Source of the DNA: Pseudoips prasinana
Taxonomy: Eukaryota > Arthropoda > Insecta > Lepidoptera > Nolidae
Assembly (NCBI GenBank): GCA_951640165.1
Contig: OX621234.1
Coordinates: 30,756,549 to 30,820,548 of the forward strand
Direction: 5' to 3'
DNA length: 64,000 nt
This document shows positions 10,401-25,100 of the stretch, one piece after another. Under the pieces are notes generated by a model that had not been told where the DNA came from, did not search any database, and saw only the letters and a program-made list of their open reading frames with translations. Position 1 is the first letter of the stretch; each line of letters begins with the position of its first letter. The translations under genes and the position numbers were made by a program.

Positions 10401-13400
10401 GAGGCTCCAACTTTATTAACTCAGTCTAATGATGCCGAATCGGCTAGTAGTGAACCTGCCTTCTGATCCAAAGTTTGCGGATATGATCCTCGCACAAGAC
10501 ACGTATTTGTGTAAGAATTTCTATCCGTAGTCTATTCGTATTCGTGTCCGTAGAATTGAACACGAGGGGTGTTGTACGAGTTAAATATATATAGACAAAT
10601 AAGACTTGGACTCATTTTGTTTTTGAATAGATAAGTCCCATACATAATATTTGTTGACAAGGGACTAATGAACAAATCACAAATACCATAGAGACTACAC
10701 TGAAGAGTAGGACGTTTCGCGGGTTTGTGCTCATTAAACGGCTCTTTACAAAATTCCTTTCATATTGTCAAAATTAAAGCATGTTTTATAGTTTTCTTAA
10801 CTAAGTAAATATGATTTTATCGTGTTCCAGGCAGTTGCTTGTCAAGATGGTACTCTGTGGTGTTACCAGATAGTGTTCAGTACAGTTCACGGTCTGTACC
10901 GAGAGCGGTACGCGTACAGAGAGAACATGACCGACGTCATCATACAACACTTGACCACCGGGAACAAAGTCAGGATAAAATGCCACGACAAAGTGCAAAA
11001 GATTGCTATTTTCAAGCATAGATTAGCGGTGAGTATTCTTTGGTTATAATTATGTTGAAAAATAGTTTATATATTGCCGTGAATATCCGCCGTGCGCTTC
11101 ACCAGAAACTTTTCGCCGCCCACTAACGCTCTGTGGATTCAATTAACTGCGGAGGTATTTCCGATCCGGCATGACATAGCAACCTTCGAGAAGCGATTAT
11201 TATGTATTAGCGCTATTCTTTTCTTAACGTCTGGCAACGCACTTGTGGCTCCTCTGGTGTTGCGAGTGTCCATGGGTGGCGGTAATCTCTTACCATCAGG
11301 CGACCCGCTTGCTCGTATGCCATCCTACTTTTATAAGAAACGCTTCAACCCTAAACGCACAAAAACGAAATTGGCTAGAATATGTGCGCCGTTTGAAGAT
11401 CTCTGGTGCAGCTATAGCAGGGCTCGCAGATCCCGACGTATATGGAAATTGGGTATGCGCCCGACTGTAAAGACATGTTGTGTCCCACACCTAAGGTACA
11501 CCCAACTTTCCCAACGCCTCGCCGACGGGTGCCAACCCATCAGGTTCCAGTATAGCTGGAACACCGACATTTCAATATGTATTTTAACTAGCTGTGGCCC
11601 GCGGTTTTACCCGCGTTAAACTTTATAAATTGTAGCCTACGCGTTATTGGGGTTTATAAGCTTTATTGCTACAAGGTTTCGTCAAAATCCATTGGGTAGT
11701 TTTTGCATGAAAGGGAAACAAACATTCATACATCCGTACTCACAATTTTACACATTTATAATAATTTTCTAATTCAATTATTGCCATGGTATTTTGTTTG
11801 ATTAGCATTGATTTCGTTGACAGGTCCAGTTACCAGAGCGTGTGGTAGTATATGAACAAGGCGATGTCGAAGGAATGCTGTACAGGGTTAAAGAGAAACT
11901 ACCTCAGAAGACAGAATGCTCGCTTTTAGTTGCTACCAGCGACTCTTTGCTTGTATGTCAAGTAAGTATTTACCTCATTATCATTTATTTCTTAAAAATG
12001 TATCTATGTTTCAAGAGGAACAGTCGAGGTGTCCATTTGTCCACGTGTGGTGCAGCGGCTAAGTCAGTCGCCTCGCCGCTTCGTGTTGCGGGTTCGAGTC
12101 CCGCGGCGGACAACTGTTTGTGACCCATAAATAGTTGTTCTGAGTCTGGATGTAATTTGTGTCCGTCTATTATATGTTTGAAAATTACCCCGCGACACAG
12201 GGATTAGATTCCCTAGTGCGAGCGTGGTCTTTTAAAGAAAAATATTATTTTTTTCTATAATTAAATTAAGTTTTATATTTTTATTGCGTAACCTTAAATA
12301 TAATACGACTCCAGCCTTGTCATGTCGTCAATTTAAAACAATACTAAAATACCAGTTGGTATGCAAACAGTAGGTAACTCAACATTTTCAAAGAAAGGAT
12401 GGCACACAAGTCTTTAGGAGTATTTTGTCGTAATCTATTTGTATATCCATGAACTCTATATGTAAATCTATATATATGACTGACCTGTTGGTCTAGTGCT
12501 TAGTGACCCCGACTGTTACGTCAGAGCTGGTGGGTTCGATTCCCACCCGGAACAAATCTTTATGTGATAGTTACGATACTTGTTCTGAGTCTGGGTATAA
12601 TTTATCTAAAATATGAATGTATTTAGGAATAAATGTATAAGTATCAGTTGACTGAATGCCATACATAGGTTTTGCCTAGTTTGGGATCCGATGGCTGTGT
12701 GTTAGTTGTCCCAAGATATTTATTTATAATATTAATATATTACTAGCTGTGCCCCGCGGTTTTACCCGCGCTAAACTTTATAAATTATAGCCTATGTGTT
12801 AATCCGGGGTGTCAGCTAACTCTATACCAAATTTTATTAAAATCACTCCAGCCGTTGGACGTGAAGAAGTAACAAACATACACCCTCACAAACTTTCGCC
12901 TTTATAATATTAGTGTGATATCCCGTATAACACTACAAGCATTGATTCCATAGGCAATATCGTTATAAAACATTTGGCAGGTCGTCAGGTTTTGTAATAG
13001 TTTGTTGTTATCCTACCCCACGCACGAGTAGGTTTTCAGTCAGTATCTAAGCAAATGGGATGTCGTATCAATCGAATATGCCATTAGACTATAGTCATTA
13101 AAGACTATTAGAGTCATCATTATACTCACTGGCACGTGCCATTTAATTTAACGGCGTACTCCGTACTAAAAAAAATACACTGGCTTGTTAGCCTAGTGGC
13201 TAGTGAACCTGACTGAGAAGCCAGAGGTCGTGGGTTCGATCCCCACCCAGGACAAATCTTTGGGCGATGATATATTATGTATGTACTTATAAATATATAC
13301 GTATTAGCTGTGCCCGCAGTTTTACCCGCGTTAAACTCCGTTTAAATGATAGCCTATGTGTTATTCGGATATATAAGCCGTATTACTACAAAGTTTCATC

Positions 13401-16400
13401 AAAATCCATTCAGTAGTTTTTGCGTGAAAGAGTAACAAACATCCATACATCCATCCATACTCACAAACTTTCGCATTTATAGTATTCGTAGGGTGTTTAT
13501 CAGTTGTCTGGTTGTAATAGTACAGGCTCTGCCCAGTTTAGGATCAGATGGAATTTTGTTCAATGTCACAAAATATTTATCATGATTTAATAATGCTTGC
13601 CGGAATTGAGGACAAATAAAATCTACATTAATGTCATAGTGCTGCAGCCCCTAATGACAGATATGTGTACAATATTAATATTTGTTTCAGGATACAAAGC
13701 TGGCGATGATAGGAAGACGGGTACCAAAATCATGGACGTTACCAGCCCCGGTACGATATGTAAAAGTGACCACCCTGTACTTTGAGGAAGTACTATTATT
13801 AGGCTTGTTAAACGGACAGGTATGATATTTATATCACTACTAACGCGATACTACATCGCCCTTTTTCTGCTAATCATACTTGGTGGGGACACTGCCGTGT
13901 TTGATACACCCCCTACAAACAAGTAGTGTATGTCTTTTCAACCTTCAATTGAATAATGTAAAGCTGTTTATTATGTGGACAGCTCCATCCTCTTTCGAGG
14001 ACTTTTGCTGGGTTCTATTTAAGTAGAATTTAAAACTTATACAAAAAATATCCAAAAGAAATAACGCCAAATTATGGTATTTTATCGAGAAAATTACGAA
14101 TACCTTATTAATTTGAAGTTATTAAGTTAATTATTTAATAATTATATGAACAATCTGAACGTTTTATTTTGTTTATAATGTATAAAATATCTAATAAAAT
14201 GTTTATTGCTATTAAAGTTGCTAAAAATATTACTTTAAAAATATCCCAAAAGAAATAACTCCCAAAGTATTTTATCAATAAAAATACCTACTATTATTTT
14301 GAACGTAATTTATCCTTCAATTATTTCTGCGATACATAATAATAATTATAAACAATCTGAACACATTTATTCTATTTATTAAATATAAAAGATCTAAACA
14401 CATTTTAATTGCTATTAAAATTGCTGAATTTATTGCTTTTATAAAATATCCAAAAGAAATAAAGCCAAGTTAAGGTATTTTATCGATAAAAATACAAATA
14501 CCTATTATTATTTTAAACGTAATTTATTCGTCAGTTATTTCTGCGATAAGTAATAATAATCTTAATAATCTGCACGATGTTTATTTATTTATATATAAAA
14601 TAATGTTTTGTGATAACCAGTGAACGCAAATAAAGATGGAAGCATTACTTCAAGGAAACTAAGCGCAAATTTTGACCCAATATCCCAATCAAACTGACAC
14701 AACGGAATACCGTCTCTGATTGGCCAAAATATTACCGCTCAGATACACTTTTTAAAAGTAGACTTTATGACGTCATGTTCGGGTCTAAATTACCATGTTC
14801 ATGACATTCGCCGAAGGATGTTTTATGTTATAAAGTGCAACGAAAATAATTCACCGTGACATTGATATTTTAAAAATAATAAAGAATTATGATCAAATAT
14901 ACAGTATCTTGAACTTTACGGCAAGAGTTTTTCTAAGGTCTTTAAATAGAGCAGTATTTGGCGAGTAATGGGTTTATTTGCTATGATAATAGGTAAATAA
15001 AACAAATTTATGATCAATTATTCACTAATTATTATTTACAATTTCCGTAGGTATACATAACACTTAAGTACTAGTTTTTAGGGCCCCCTTCACTTCTTTA
15101 TCCATCCGTCCGTCTGTCTGTCAATACCCTTTATCTTGAAAACGCGTGGACGAATCGACTTGAAATTATAGGTGATCTAGATATGCAGGGTTACTTGTAA
15201 AATACCAACAATCTCGCAGGACTAGGAAGCTAACACCATAAGCAACAACTTACTCTACGGGCATCGCAAAGATTACGCAAGCCGCCTGGTTACATATCAT
15301 TTACGATGCACGTGTAGAGTTATAAACATTCAAGTGGTAAATCAATTAATATAGACTTTTTACAAAAAAAAAAAAAAATACAAATTATCAAAAGTTGTAA
15401 AATAAATGTTGTTGCTTATGGTTTTAGCTATCTAATCCTGTGAGGTAATTGGTGCTTTACAAGTTACCCTGTAAATATATAATTAAAATTGAATTGAATT
15501 CATTTCCAAACGAACCGTGTTCGTCCATAGTTCTCTTCGCTTTAGATCGAGTGGAAATTTGAAGAAACCAAGCTGTTTTAATACAACCATTACCATTCTT
15601 TGTGCATACTCTAAAGATGCTGAGTATTTTATCTAAGATTAAAATAACAGTAATAAATAAAAAAAACATCGTCATAATTTTTGTGTAGATAAATAAATTG
15701 ATTCGTTTGCATAACAACATCACCATATATTTTGTGTCAATTTGATTGACTTCATATTTAATAAAATTAAAATATATAGCGATGTACTTACTCGTAATAA
15801 CTAATTCCAACACTCTTGTTATGCAAATGAGATTTATTAATACACCACTTCACTGCACAGAAAGGCATTTTTGGAAATTAAACACGCTGAAACTAATAAC
15901 TGACAGACGACCGCCATTGATGCCTGTAGTGCGCAAACTCGGTCCCACTCGGTCCGCGGCACAATTTTTAAGCCCCGCCTACCGCGGCACAATCTGCGTT
16001 GGGTCATTTTCGCGAGCTAGGAATGCTTCCATGTTTATTTGCGTTCACTGGTGATAACCTATAATATCTCCTCCTATATACAATCTAATCCTATAATAAT
16101 CCTTCAACGTTTGTAATCAACAGATTTGGCAAGTAGAACCAGTTTCCGGTAATAGCAAGATACTGCTACGTACTCCGGGGAGCGTGCGTTGTTTGGACGT
16201 GAGCGCGTCGCGCGGCTGCCTCGCGGTGGTTGATGAGGCGTCAGTCTGTCGCGTCTACAACCTTACCACTAGCGAACTGCTGTTTACTGTAAATATCTCG
16301 CCGTTACTTTACTTTTTAGGGTTCCGTACCCAAAGGGTAAAACGGGACCCTATCACTAAGACTTCGCTGTCGGTCTGTCCGTCACCAGGCTGTATCTGAT

Positions 16401-19077
16401 GAACCGTGATAGTTAGACAGTTGAAATTTTCACACATGATGTATTTCTGCTGCCGCTATAACAACAAAATGAAATAAATATTTAAGGGGGCTCCCATACA
16501 ACAAACGTGAATTTGTTGCTCGTTGTTATAGATAATGGTACGGAACCCTTCGTGCGCGAGTTCGACTCGCACTTGGCGGGATTTTATTTATATTGTGAAT
16601 TCCATTTAACCTCGGAACACAAAGAAAACCACTAACCACGATGAGCTAGATTGTATTTGTGTTTTGACTACCTATAACTATTGTAATTGTTCCTATTACT
16701 ACCAAGATCAAAGGCTTAATGAGCTTTTGGGATTTTGGACCGTATGACAAGAAATAGATTTTTTTTCAGAATGATATCGCGAACATATTAAAAAAATTGT
16801 TTGGAGCATTTATAATTATAATTTTATATTTAAAAGGGAATAAAGTCGCCCAAATTGGCCCTTTCGGACTATTCAGTTACACGATCTCATAGCACTAAAC
16901 TAGTAATTTCGAATTTCTGTATGTTATGCAATTTACAGAATAAAACATAATAGTAATTATGACGTCGATTCACAATGTAAAACAACATACTTAGGTATAT
17001 ATTTTATTCTTTCACGGTATGTCATATGTGTGTACGGAAAACTAATTTATTAATCTCAAAAATGGGAAATCATAAATTTTATCGTCCGGCGGCTCTCGAA
17101 CCTGCACCATCTACCGATCCGGGGTAGGCTCCGGAAGGGTGTTAGCAAAGGAATCCTCAATTTGATCTGCCAGCGTTTATCGTTCGTAGCTTAGCACAGA
17201 GCGCCAACCCCGGATTGGTAGATGGTGCAAGTTCGAGACCCGCCGTACGATAAAATTTATGATTTCCCATTTTAGAGATTAGATTGCGAAAAATTGCTAT
17301 AAAATTCAAAACTAATTTATCCCAGAAGCACTTTTAGACATTTTATTAAAATAATGTGATTATAGTTTTTTCGCATCATTGGGTAAAAATTTAGCCGATA
17401 AAATCCCCTCCTTTGTACCTGATGCCTCGTCTATTCACGACCGGTGTCCCTTTTCATTTGTTTTAACTCCGACTACCGAAGCTGAGGTTCGAAACTATAT
17501 ACTCAACCTTAAAAAGGTAAACTCTTTTGGACGGGACAATATCTCGGGAACCTTCCTAAAGCGATATCATCATATATTAGTGCCCCCTCTCACGTATATC
17601 TTTAACCTTATGTTTGAGACCGGAATTTTTCCCAAGGAACTAAAGCTCGCCGAAGTAATTCCTATATATAAGAGTGGGGACAGAGGCTGTGTCAATAATT
17701 ACAGACCCATCTCTATTCTTTCGACACTTTCAAAATTAGTAGAAAAGCTTTTAAATAAACGTTTGATAGATTATCTCGAGTCCAAAAACCTCTTATCTAG
17801 ATCGCAATTTGGCTTCAGAGCAGGTCTCTCCACAAGTGACGCGGTGCATGAGTTAACTCATCATATTGTGTGCAATCTAGATAATAATAAAAAAGTAATA
17901 GCCATATTTCTAGACCTAGCAAAAGCATTTGACACAGTCTCTGTCCCACTCCTATTGAAAAAACTAGAGAAGCTAGGCATCCGTGATGTGCAACACAAAT
18001 TGTTGGCGGATTACCTCAGTGATAGATACCAAAGAGTAAGAGTTGGTGATATCACTAGCAATGATCTGCCAATTACATTTGGAGTCCCCCAGGGCAGCGT
18101 ACTCGGCCCTACGCTCTTTCTTACATACCTAAATGACTTATGTGAGTTACAGCTAAAAAAATGGCAAGATCGTAACCTTCGCGGATGACACTGCACTAGT
18201 ATTTCACGGAGATAGTTGGAGTGACACCTTTTCTTTTGCACAGGTGGGTTTCAATGCAGTCTCATTATGGCTCAGGAATAATGGACTAACACTAAATGTC
18301 GACAAAACCAATTACATTTGTTTCACGATAAAAAATACTCCAACAAACCTACCAAATGATGGAGTCATTGTAGCCCATACCTGCCTAGAGTATCACTCCT
18401 GTGCTTGTAGCCATCTAAAAAGAACCACCAATATTAAATACCTCGGCGTCATACTGGATAGTTCCCTATGTTTCAACTACCATATAGATCTTCTTTCAGC
18501 CCGAATACGCAAACTCATATTCATCTTTAAAAATCTGCGCCACATAGCTGATAAGAAGATCATTAAAATGGTCTATATCTCGCTATGCCAACCCATCATA
18601 TCCTACTGTATTTCTATATGGGGTGGCGCCTGTAAGACTAATTTAATAAAGGTGGAAAGAGCTCAAAGGGCAGTACTTAAGGTTAGCCACTTTTTACCTC
18701 TTTTACACCCAACCGTTGACCTTTATAAAATGTCGGATGTTCTTACAGTGCGCCAACTATATATTCTACATATTGTCCTAAAGCAACACTCTCTTTTTCC
18801 ATATGACTCTTCCATAATTAACAAACGTCGTAAGTATAGGGTTTGCGCTTCAACTGACAATCGTTGGCACACAGAATTTGCACGCAAATTCTTCAGTTTT
18901 CGGGGACGATACCTATATAATAAAATTAATCAAAAATTACATATTTACTCCCTGACTAATTATAAATGCAAACAAAAAATTTCTAATTGGCTAAAATCTC
19001 TGACCTATGAAGAAACTGAAAATCTACTATTTATCCCATCATAGTTATTTCATATCTAAGATCGCACTACACCACAA

Positions 19078-19114
<37 letters not shown>

Positions 19115-22100
19115 AACACACAAACACACACACACACACCACACAACATACACACACAACACACACACACACACACACACCACACACACACACACACACA
19201 CATATCTCGAATACTGATATACTTCCTCATCACAAATAAAATAACATCACAACTCAATCATTGAATGACAAATTACACCTTCATCTCTAGAGTTAGGAGA
19301 GGCTGGTCATCTGTCATACAGGTTTTCCACCTAGTACGGATACCAGTCTCTCACACAGATTTCACCTCTTCAATGTTAAGCATTAATTAATGAATTAATT
19401 AGTTAATAAGACATTTTTCATGTATTTTCTGTGTGAGAGAATAAATAAAAGCTATTATTATTATTATATTACCCGAAAGTTGACTTTTCAGGAGGAGAAC
19501 GTGTCGTCCGTGTCTTGGAACTCTTCTTGCGACGAACTGCTGAGTATGTCCGGCGGAGGGCTACTCTCTATAAAGGCGGGCCAGTTCCCGCCCGCCACGC
19601 AACCACTCTCTGGCTCCGTAGTGGGATTTCAGGTGACATTTGCTATGTAATTTATTAACCTGGAATGAAGGATTGCCAAACTGAAGTGACAGTAGTCAGG
19701 GCACATAGCTCGTAGCACCGACGGCTGCTGGGGCTGTAGAGGGCATAGAAGTCGTTCCGAGGCGATACCACCCAGAAAACGAGTAGCAGTGTTTCACTGT
19801 GAACTATAACCATCATATTGCGATCGCCATCCCTTCGCCCAATTATTGGAGATTATGGAATTCTTGGTGGAAGCTTTTGTCCAAGAGAGGACATCGCAAG
19901 CTCTAAAAATTAAAATCACTTAAATGGCTAACCACTAAAAGGATTTTTGTAGCTAGCTAGTGATAACTCTAGAGCTATGGTATGTATGTTTAAGGTATGA
20001 AAGCGTACACCTATTTTCCTCCTCTGTCATGTGTCAATGCACATGTCTACTGAAAGAGACTTCTTTAGAAATAAATAGTACCATTGTCTAATGTCTTGAT
20101 CTTTTTCTTCTGCTCATTCTGGGCAGGTATCGTATTAACAAAATTATTATTTCAGGGCGGTCGAGTATTTTGTTTGCAAGCCAATTATATGCAAAGTATA
20201 AACGTACCTCTTTCACACGCCGTCCATCAGAACATTCAGCAGAAAACATTCAAGTGAGTATATCAAATTTATGTATTTTTCTTTTAATAATACAGCACCC
20301 TCATTAGGGAATTATATATTAGTATCGCGGGGCTTTACAAACATGCAATTTACGGAATATTTTATGAGTCACACACAATATGAACCCTTTATTAAATTTG
20401 ATATTACATTTATTTAATTTATTATAAAATAAACAATATTACAAAATATGTTTACAAAGTCAAGCAAATGAAAGTAATAATAATAATTATTATTATAATA
20501 ATAATTGCAATATCAACCACATTTTCCACCTATTGATTGTTAATGTATATTGTGATTATTTTTTTAAGAATAAAGTAAAAACATACTATAAAATAACAAT
20601 AATTTAAGCTATCTAAACCAAAAAGGAAAACTGACGGAATATAACTATTTAAACTAAAAATAAAGAAATAACTATCTAAACTTAGGTTATAATTCTGACT
20701 CAGTTGTGGCGCTAACTACATTAATACACTTAGTATTTCTTTGGATGAGTGTTTGGATGTTGCAAAACAGTCGATGCCAACAAAATCAAAGTTCATTCAC
20801 CTGCGTTCTTCCGGCTGGTGGTGGAAGCAAAGAACGGGTAACGCACCCATATCGTTGTTGACTGCTTCTTTCCTTTGAGAGTGAGTAGCAAGTGGGCGTA
20901 TGGTAGGTGAGTGCGATGACATCTATAGCGTACTGCTCTAAGACAAGTTTTGAGGGTTCCATACCCAAAGGGTAAAACGGGACCCTATTACTAAGACTTC
21001 GCTGTGTGTCTGTCTGTCCTTCCGTCTGTCACCAGGCTGTATCTCAAGAACCGCGTTAGTCAGACAGTTGACATTTTCACAGATGATGTATTTCTGTTAT
21101 ATATTCTGTTATATGCCGCTATAACAACAAATACTAAAAAACAAAATAAAACAAATAAATAAGGGGGCTCCCATACAACATGCGTGAATTTTTAGCTGGT
21201 TTTTATGGATAACTAGCTGTGTCCCGCGGTTTTACCCGCGTTATTTTTATAAATGCGTGTGTTAATCCAGGGTGTCAGCAAACTCCATGCCAAAATTTAT
21301 TAAAATCGCTCCAGCCGTTTAGACGTGAAGAAGTAACAAACATACACACTCACACAGTCACACACTCACAAAATTTCGCCTTTATAATATTAGTGTGATG
21401 GTACGGAACCCTTCGTTATACTTAACGTAAATTGAGGCCTATATTAGACTAGCGTATTTTTGTTGACAATGAATTAGATTTTTAAGAAGGTAAATGTACG
21501 TGTTAACTCTAGTAAAGTCGGAATAGAATAGAATAGAATATCTTTCGGTCTCTAGTAAGTCATTATAACCAGTACATTAAATATACATAAAGGGTGGAGA
21601 CCTGGTGTGCTGAAATAGAGGCTATGAGCCTAGTTTAGGCACACACTCTCCCACAATATTATAATTGTTACCTATAACTAATAAACCGTATACAATATAT
21701 TCGGTAATATTGTGGCGAGAGAATAAAGCATTATTATTATTATATTTTATAGTATTGTCGAATGTTTTTACCTTACATTGTAAAAAGCTAATATTGATTT
21801 ACAGTGAAGCATATGCAGTGGCATGCCTCGGTGTAACCGCTTTGGACTGGGAACGTCTCGGCATAGCTGCGCTTGAGGAACTCGCGTTCGAAGTAGCGCG
21901 CAAAGCCTTCCAGCGCAGCGAGAACATAATGTTCCTCACACTCATTGACCAGCTACAGGTATGAACTAATCTTCTTTTATATATAAAGTAAAACTGTACA
22001 ATATTTTTCTTAAATGATCCTTGGGGCTTGGTCTACTATCTATATCGAAGCCAAAAATATAGTTTTTATAATTTTTGTCTATTTGTCTGTGTGTATGTCC

Positions 22101-25100
22101 GGGCTAATCTTAAAAAGTACTACATGGATTTACTTCAGATTTTGCATGAATATTACTAAGAGGTCGGGTCAACATATAGGCTACATATTATCACGCTATC
22201 GCATACGGGGGAGGAGCTGTGATAATTTATAAAATTTAACGCGGGTAAAACCCCGGGGCACAGCTAGTATAATAATAATATCCTCACCTCGTCGGCAAGT
22301 CTCAATGGAGACATTCCATCTACGTAGGACATATTATACTCCACTTTCTTTTTACTCAAATGCTCCATCGGTAGGCTAGCCTACACGACTGGGCCGAGCT
22401 CAAGTAGAGGTCCAATGGCTTTACATACTGTAAGTACAACGGAAGTGTTGCATCACCGATTTTCAGCCCCTGGCCTGATAGTGAGAACCATACTTAAAGG
22501 AAACCTCCCGATATCACTGTTTGGCTTAGAACCAAGGACCTTATTATCTGTGAACAAGCTAAGATATGGAGGAGTTGGGATTCAATATCGCTGTACCAAC
22601 TATCTTACACTATTGCCGTAGTACTAGGTACTGACTGTAGTATTTGAGGCGTATTCTATGAAAATCTAAAAGCTAGTGAATCTTGACTCCATCTAAACTT
22701 TAGTTTTAACACGGGCTTTTTTGTTGGCGAGCGTAATCGGTGACATATTGCCCGCCGCCCGGTATGTAGGAATGCCGTTTTCATTAGTAGTGTTGCTTTG
22801 GTTATTTCGATCTTAACAATTATTTTCATAATATTAAATTCCATCTGAACAACTATATCAGCTTTATTTTGTTTTATAGGATACACACGTAGGTCTGGTT
22901 TAGCAGTCAGGCTCACTAAACTAGTGGTTACTGTACCGTGTACTGTACTGTACTGTGTAACTGGCTGCTAGATCACTGGTCTTGTGTTCCATCCCTACCT
23001 AGGGCAAATCAAACTATTTGTTTTGTGTCTGGGTGTATTGAGAAATATAATGCTAAGTATGTTTATCAGTTGTCTGGGTGCCATAGTATTGGCTCTGCCT
23101 ATTTTGGGAGTATAAATAAAAATTGGCTGGACAGTAAGCTTTAGTGACCGTGTCTATTCATATTTCGCCAGGAACGCTTCGAAGCCGGTGAAAAACGTGC
23201 CATAATCGCGGGCGAAGTGCTAGCATACCGGGGGCGTTATTCGGACGCAGCGCGCTCCTTTAAGAGCGTAGGCCGTGACGAGCGCGCACTCAATATGTAC
23301 GTCGACCTCAGAATGTTCAACAAAGCACAGGTATATATATTCTTCTTTAACTAAATTGTCAACAAACATGCGGCCTACCTGATGGTAACCAGGGCAACAC
23401 CAAGGGACATCACTCGTGGGTTGCCGAACTTTTAGAAACATCGCTTCTTTTTAAGTACCTCGTGCACAGTCACAGTTGTGGCAGGAAACTCATTCCAAAT
23501 AACGTTCCAAAGTACGGTTAACCGTAAGGACTTCGACGATCAAAACTTCTGCTGAATTCCGCTATTTTTGAAATATATTTTGATTTGAAACTTACAACAT
23601 GAAAGTTTAAGTTTAAACTTAAAATGTGTTCAAAAATAGTTGAATTTAGCAGAAGTTTTGTTTTGAATTTAAATACAAGACGTTAATAAATTCTAAAAAG
23701 CATTAAATTAAGCACACATGTCACTTAAAGAAAAAAGTCGATTACGAGAAGTGCGATGGTATAATATGGCCATGGGCATCAAATCCAACAATTTCCCCAA
23801 GCACAGCCCATTTTACAGGCGTAATAAAGCAAAATTGTAATGTACTTACCAAAAAAAAATCGCACAGTCGTATTGATAACCTCCTCCCGTTATACAACTC
23901 CTACACAATAACTGGTGGCGCTAAATAAATAAACCGGTTTCAACAAGATTGAATTCGCTCAACGTTCTTTTTACAGGAATATGTGGGCGAGGGTGAAGGT
24001 CTAGCAGCATTAGCGAGACGCCGCGCGGAATGGGCGAGACACGTGAACGAGCCCCGCGCGGCCGCCGAGATGTACCTCGCGGCGGGGGACGTGAAGCGAG
24101 CCGCCGACCTCATGGCCGACACGGGAAGGCGGGACATGTAAGTTACCTAGTTTTCTGTACCAATATGTAGGCAGATACGTAATAGAGCTCAGTTAGGATA
24201 CCACAGGAGCTTCAGATATTCAGGTGCTCTAGTCTCATGTCTCTCCAAACTGTCCATGAACCGCCGTCGTAACTGACTATTTCTTCAACGTTTCTGTCAA
24301 AAATGCTCCTTCTATCTTCAATACACCTTCTTACTTCCGACCTCACTATACCTACGGGAGAAATGCGTATATGTACAACTAATTGATCTATGCGAAAAAA
24401 ACAATGACGCTTTTTAAAGGAAAAAGAGCCTTCCGCTACTCCCTGCTTTGATATAAACTGTACCTAACTAAACACCATGGACATGATCGTCCGTTTTCGT
24501 CTATTTTGTTCATGTCCTGTCCACCTATGCGGACAATTAAGTGGCATGGTCAGTCCAATGTCAGTATAGTTTTGCTGGTTTTTCTCTTACATCAATAATC
24601 TGTCCCCTTAAGTATTTATTTCAAAACCTTCTTTAAGGAATTTTCTTTATTTTAATACCGTGTATATTGCAGAAGCTATTGTGTAATTTGTAGGTTAATC
24701 GAGTTGGCACGGAAGTTGGACAAAGGTTCGAGCGAGTCTCTGCGACACGTAGCAGAGGCCCTGGTGAAGGCAGGTGAGCCGGCCACCGCGGCCGATGTCT
24801 ATCATCGTCTTGGAGACTATTCGTAAGTGTTACTTGTTATATTGGTCACTTTTGGATAAGTCAGCCTTGTATTTTACGTGGTGGAAATGCACTACGCATA
24901 CTCATTGCTTGGGGCAATTTATGTGGGATTTGGGCGGTAAGTTATGTTAGTTTACCCACTAAAGCCACCACGGTAGCCATCCTCATGGTGTGTGTACAAC
25001 CTCCAGGAACTCTCAAAACGATTACTACTAGCTTAGCCCCCGCTTAACAATGCAGCCTTTCGAGGCTCTCTCTTGGGGGTACTAAGCGGCACCCTCCCTC

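Larger units (their letters stand above)
17360..19470 (+). mobile_element. 5'-truncated CR1/Jockey-type non-LTR retrotransposon in intron 9
   Basis: RT coding sequence (17379-19044) continues into a 3' UTR with a CA microsatellite and ends in an (ATT)n tail at about 19452-19470. Endonuclease and ORF1 are absent, as expected for 5' truncation. The tail ends about 20 bp before exon 10. Clade placement (CR1-like, perhaps Zenon) is inference. Confidence 0.8.

Noticed and set aside
11092..11619. 175-codon + frame in intron 6
   Set aside because: Lies across a GC-rich repeat and a Helitron end between IFT122 exons; no recognisable domain and no splice-site support.
12043..13260. tRNA gene calls at B-box sequences
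   Set aside because: Heads are followed by the shared SINE body and lack convincing acceptor and anticodon stems; called SINEs. The same applies to the heads in the 40-58 kb array.
15457..16054. Frames of 102-118 codons on both strands inside the hAT element
   Set aside because: No hAT dimerisation or catalytic motif; likely chance frames in a non-autonomous element.
19079..19204. CRISPR-like or satellite array
   Set aside because: Simple CA microsatellite in a retrotransposon 3' UTR; no spacers.
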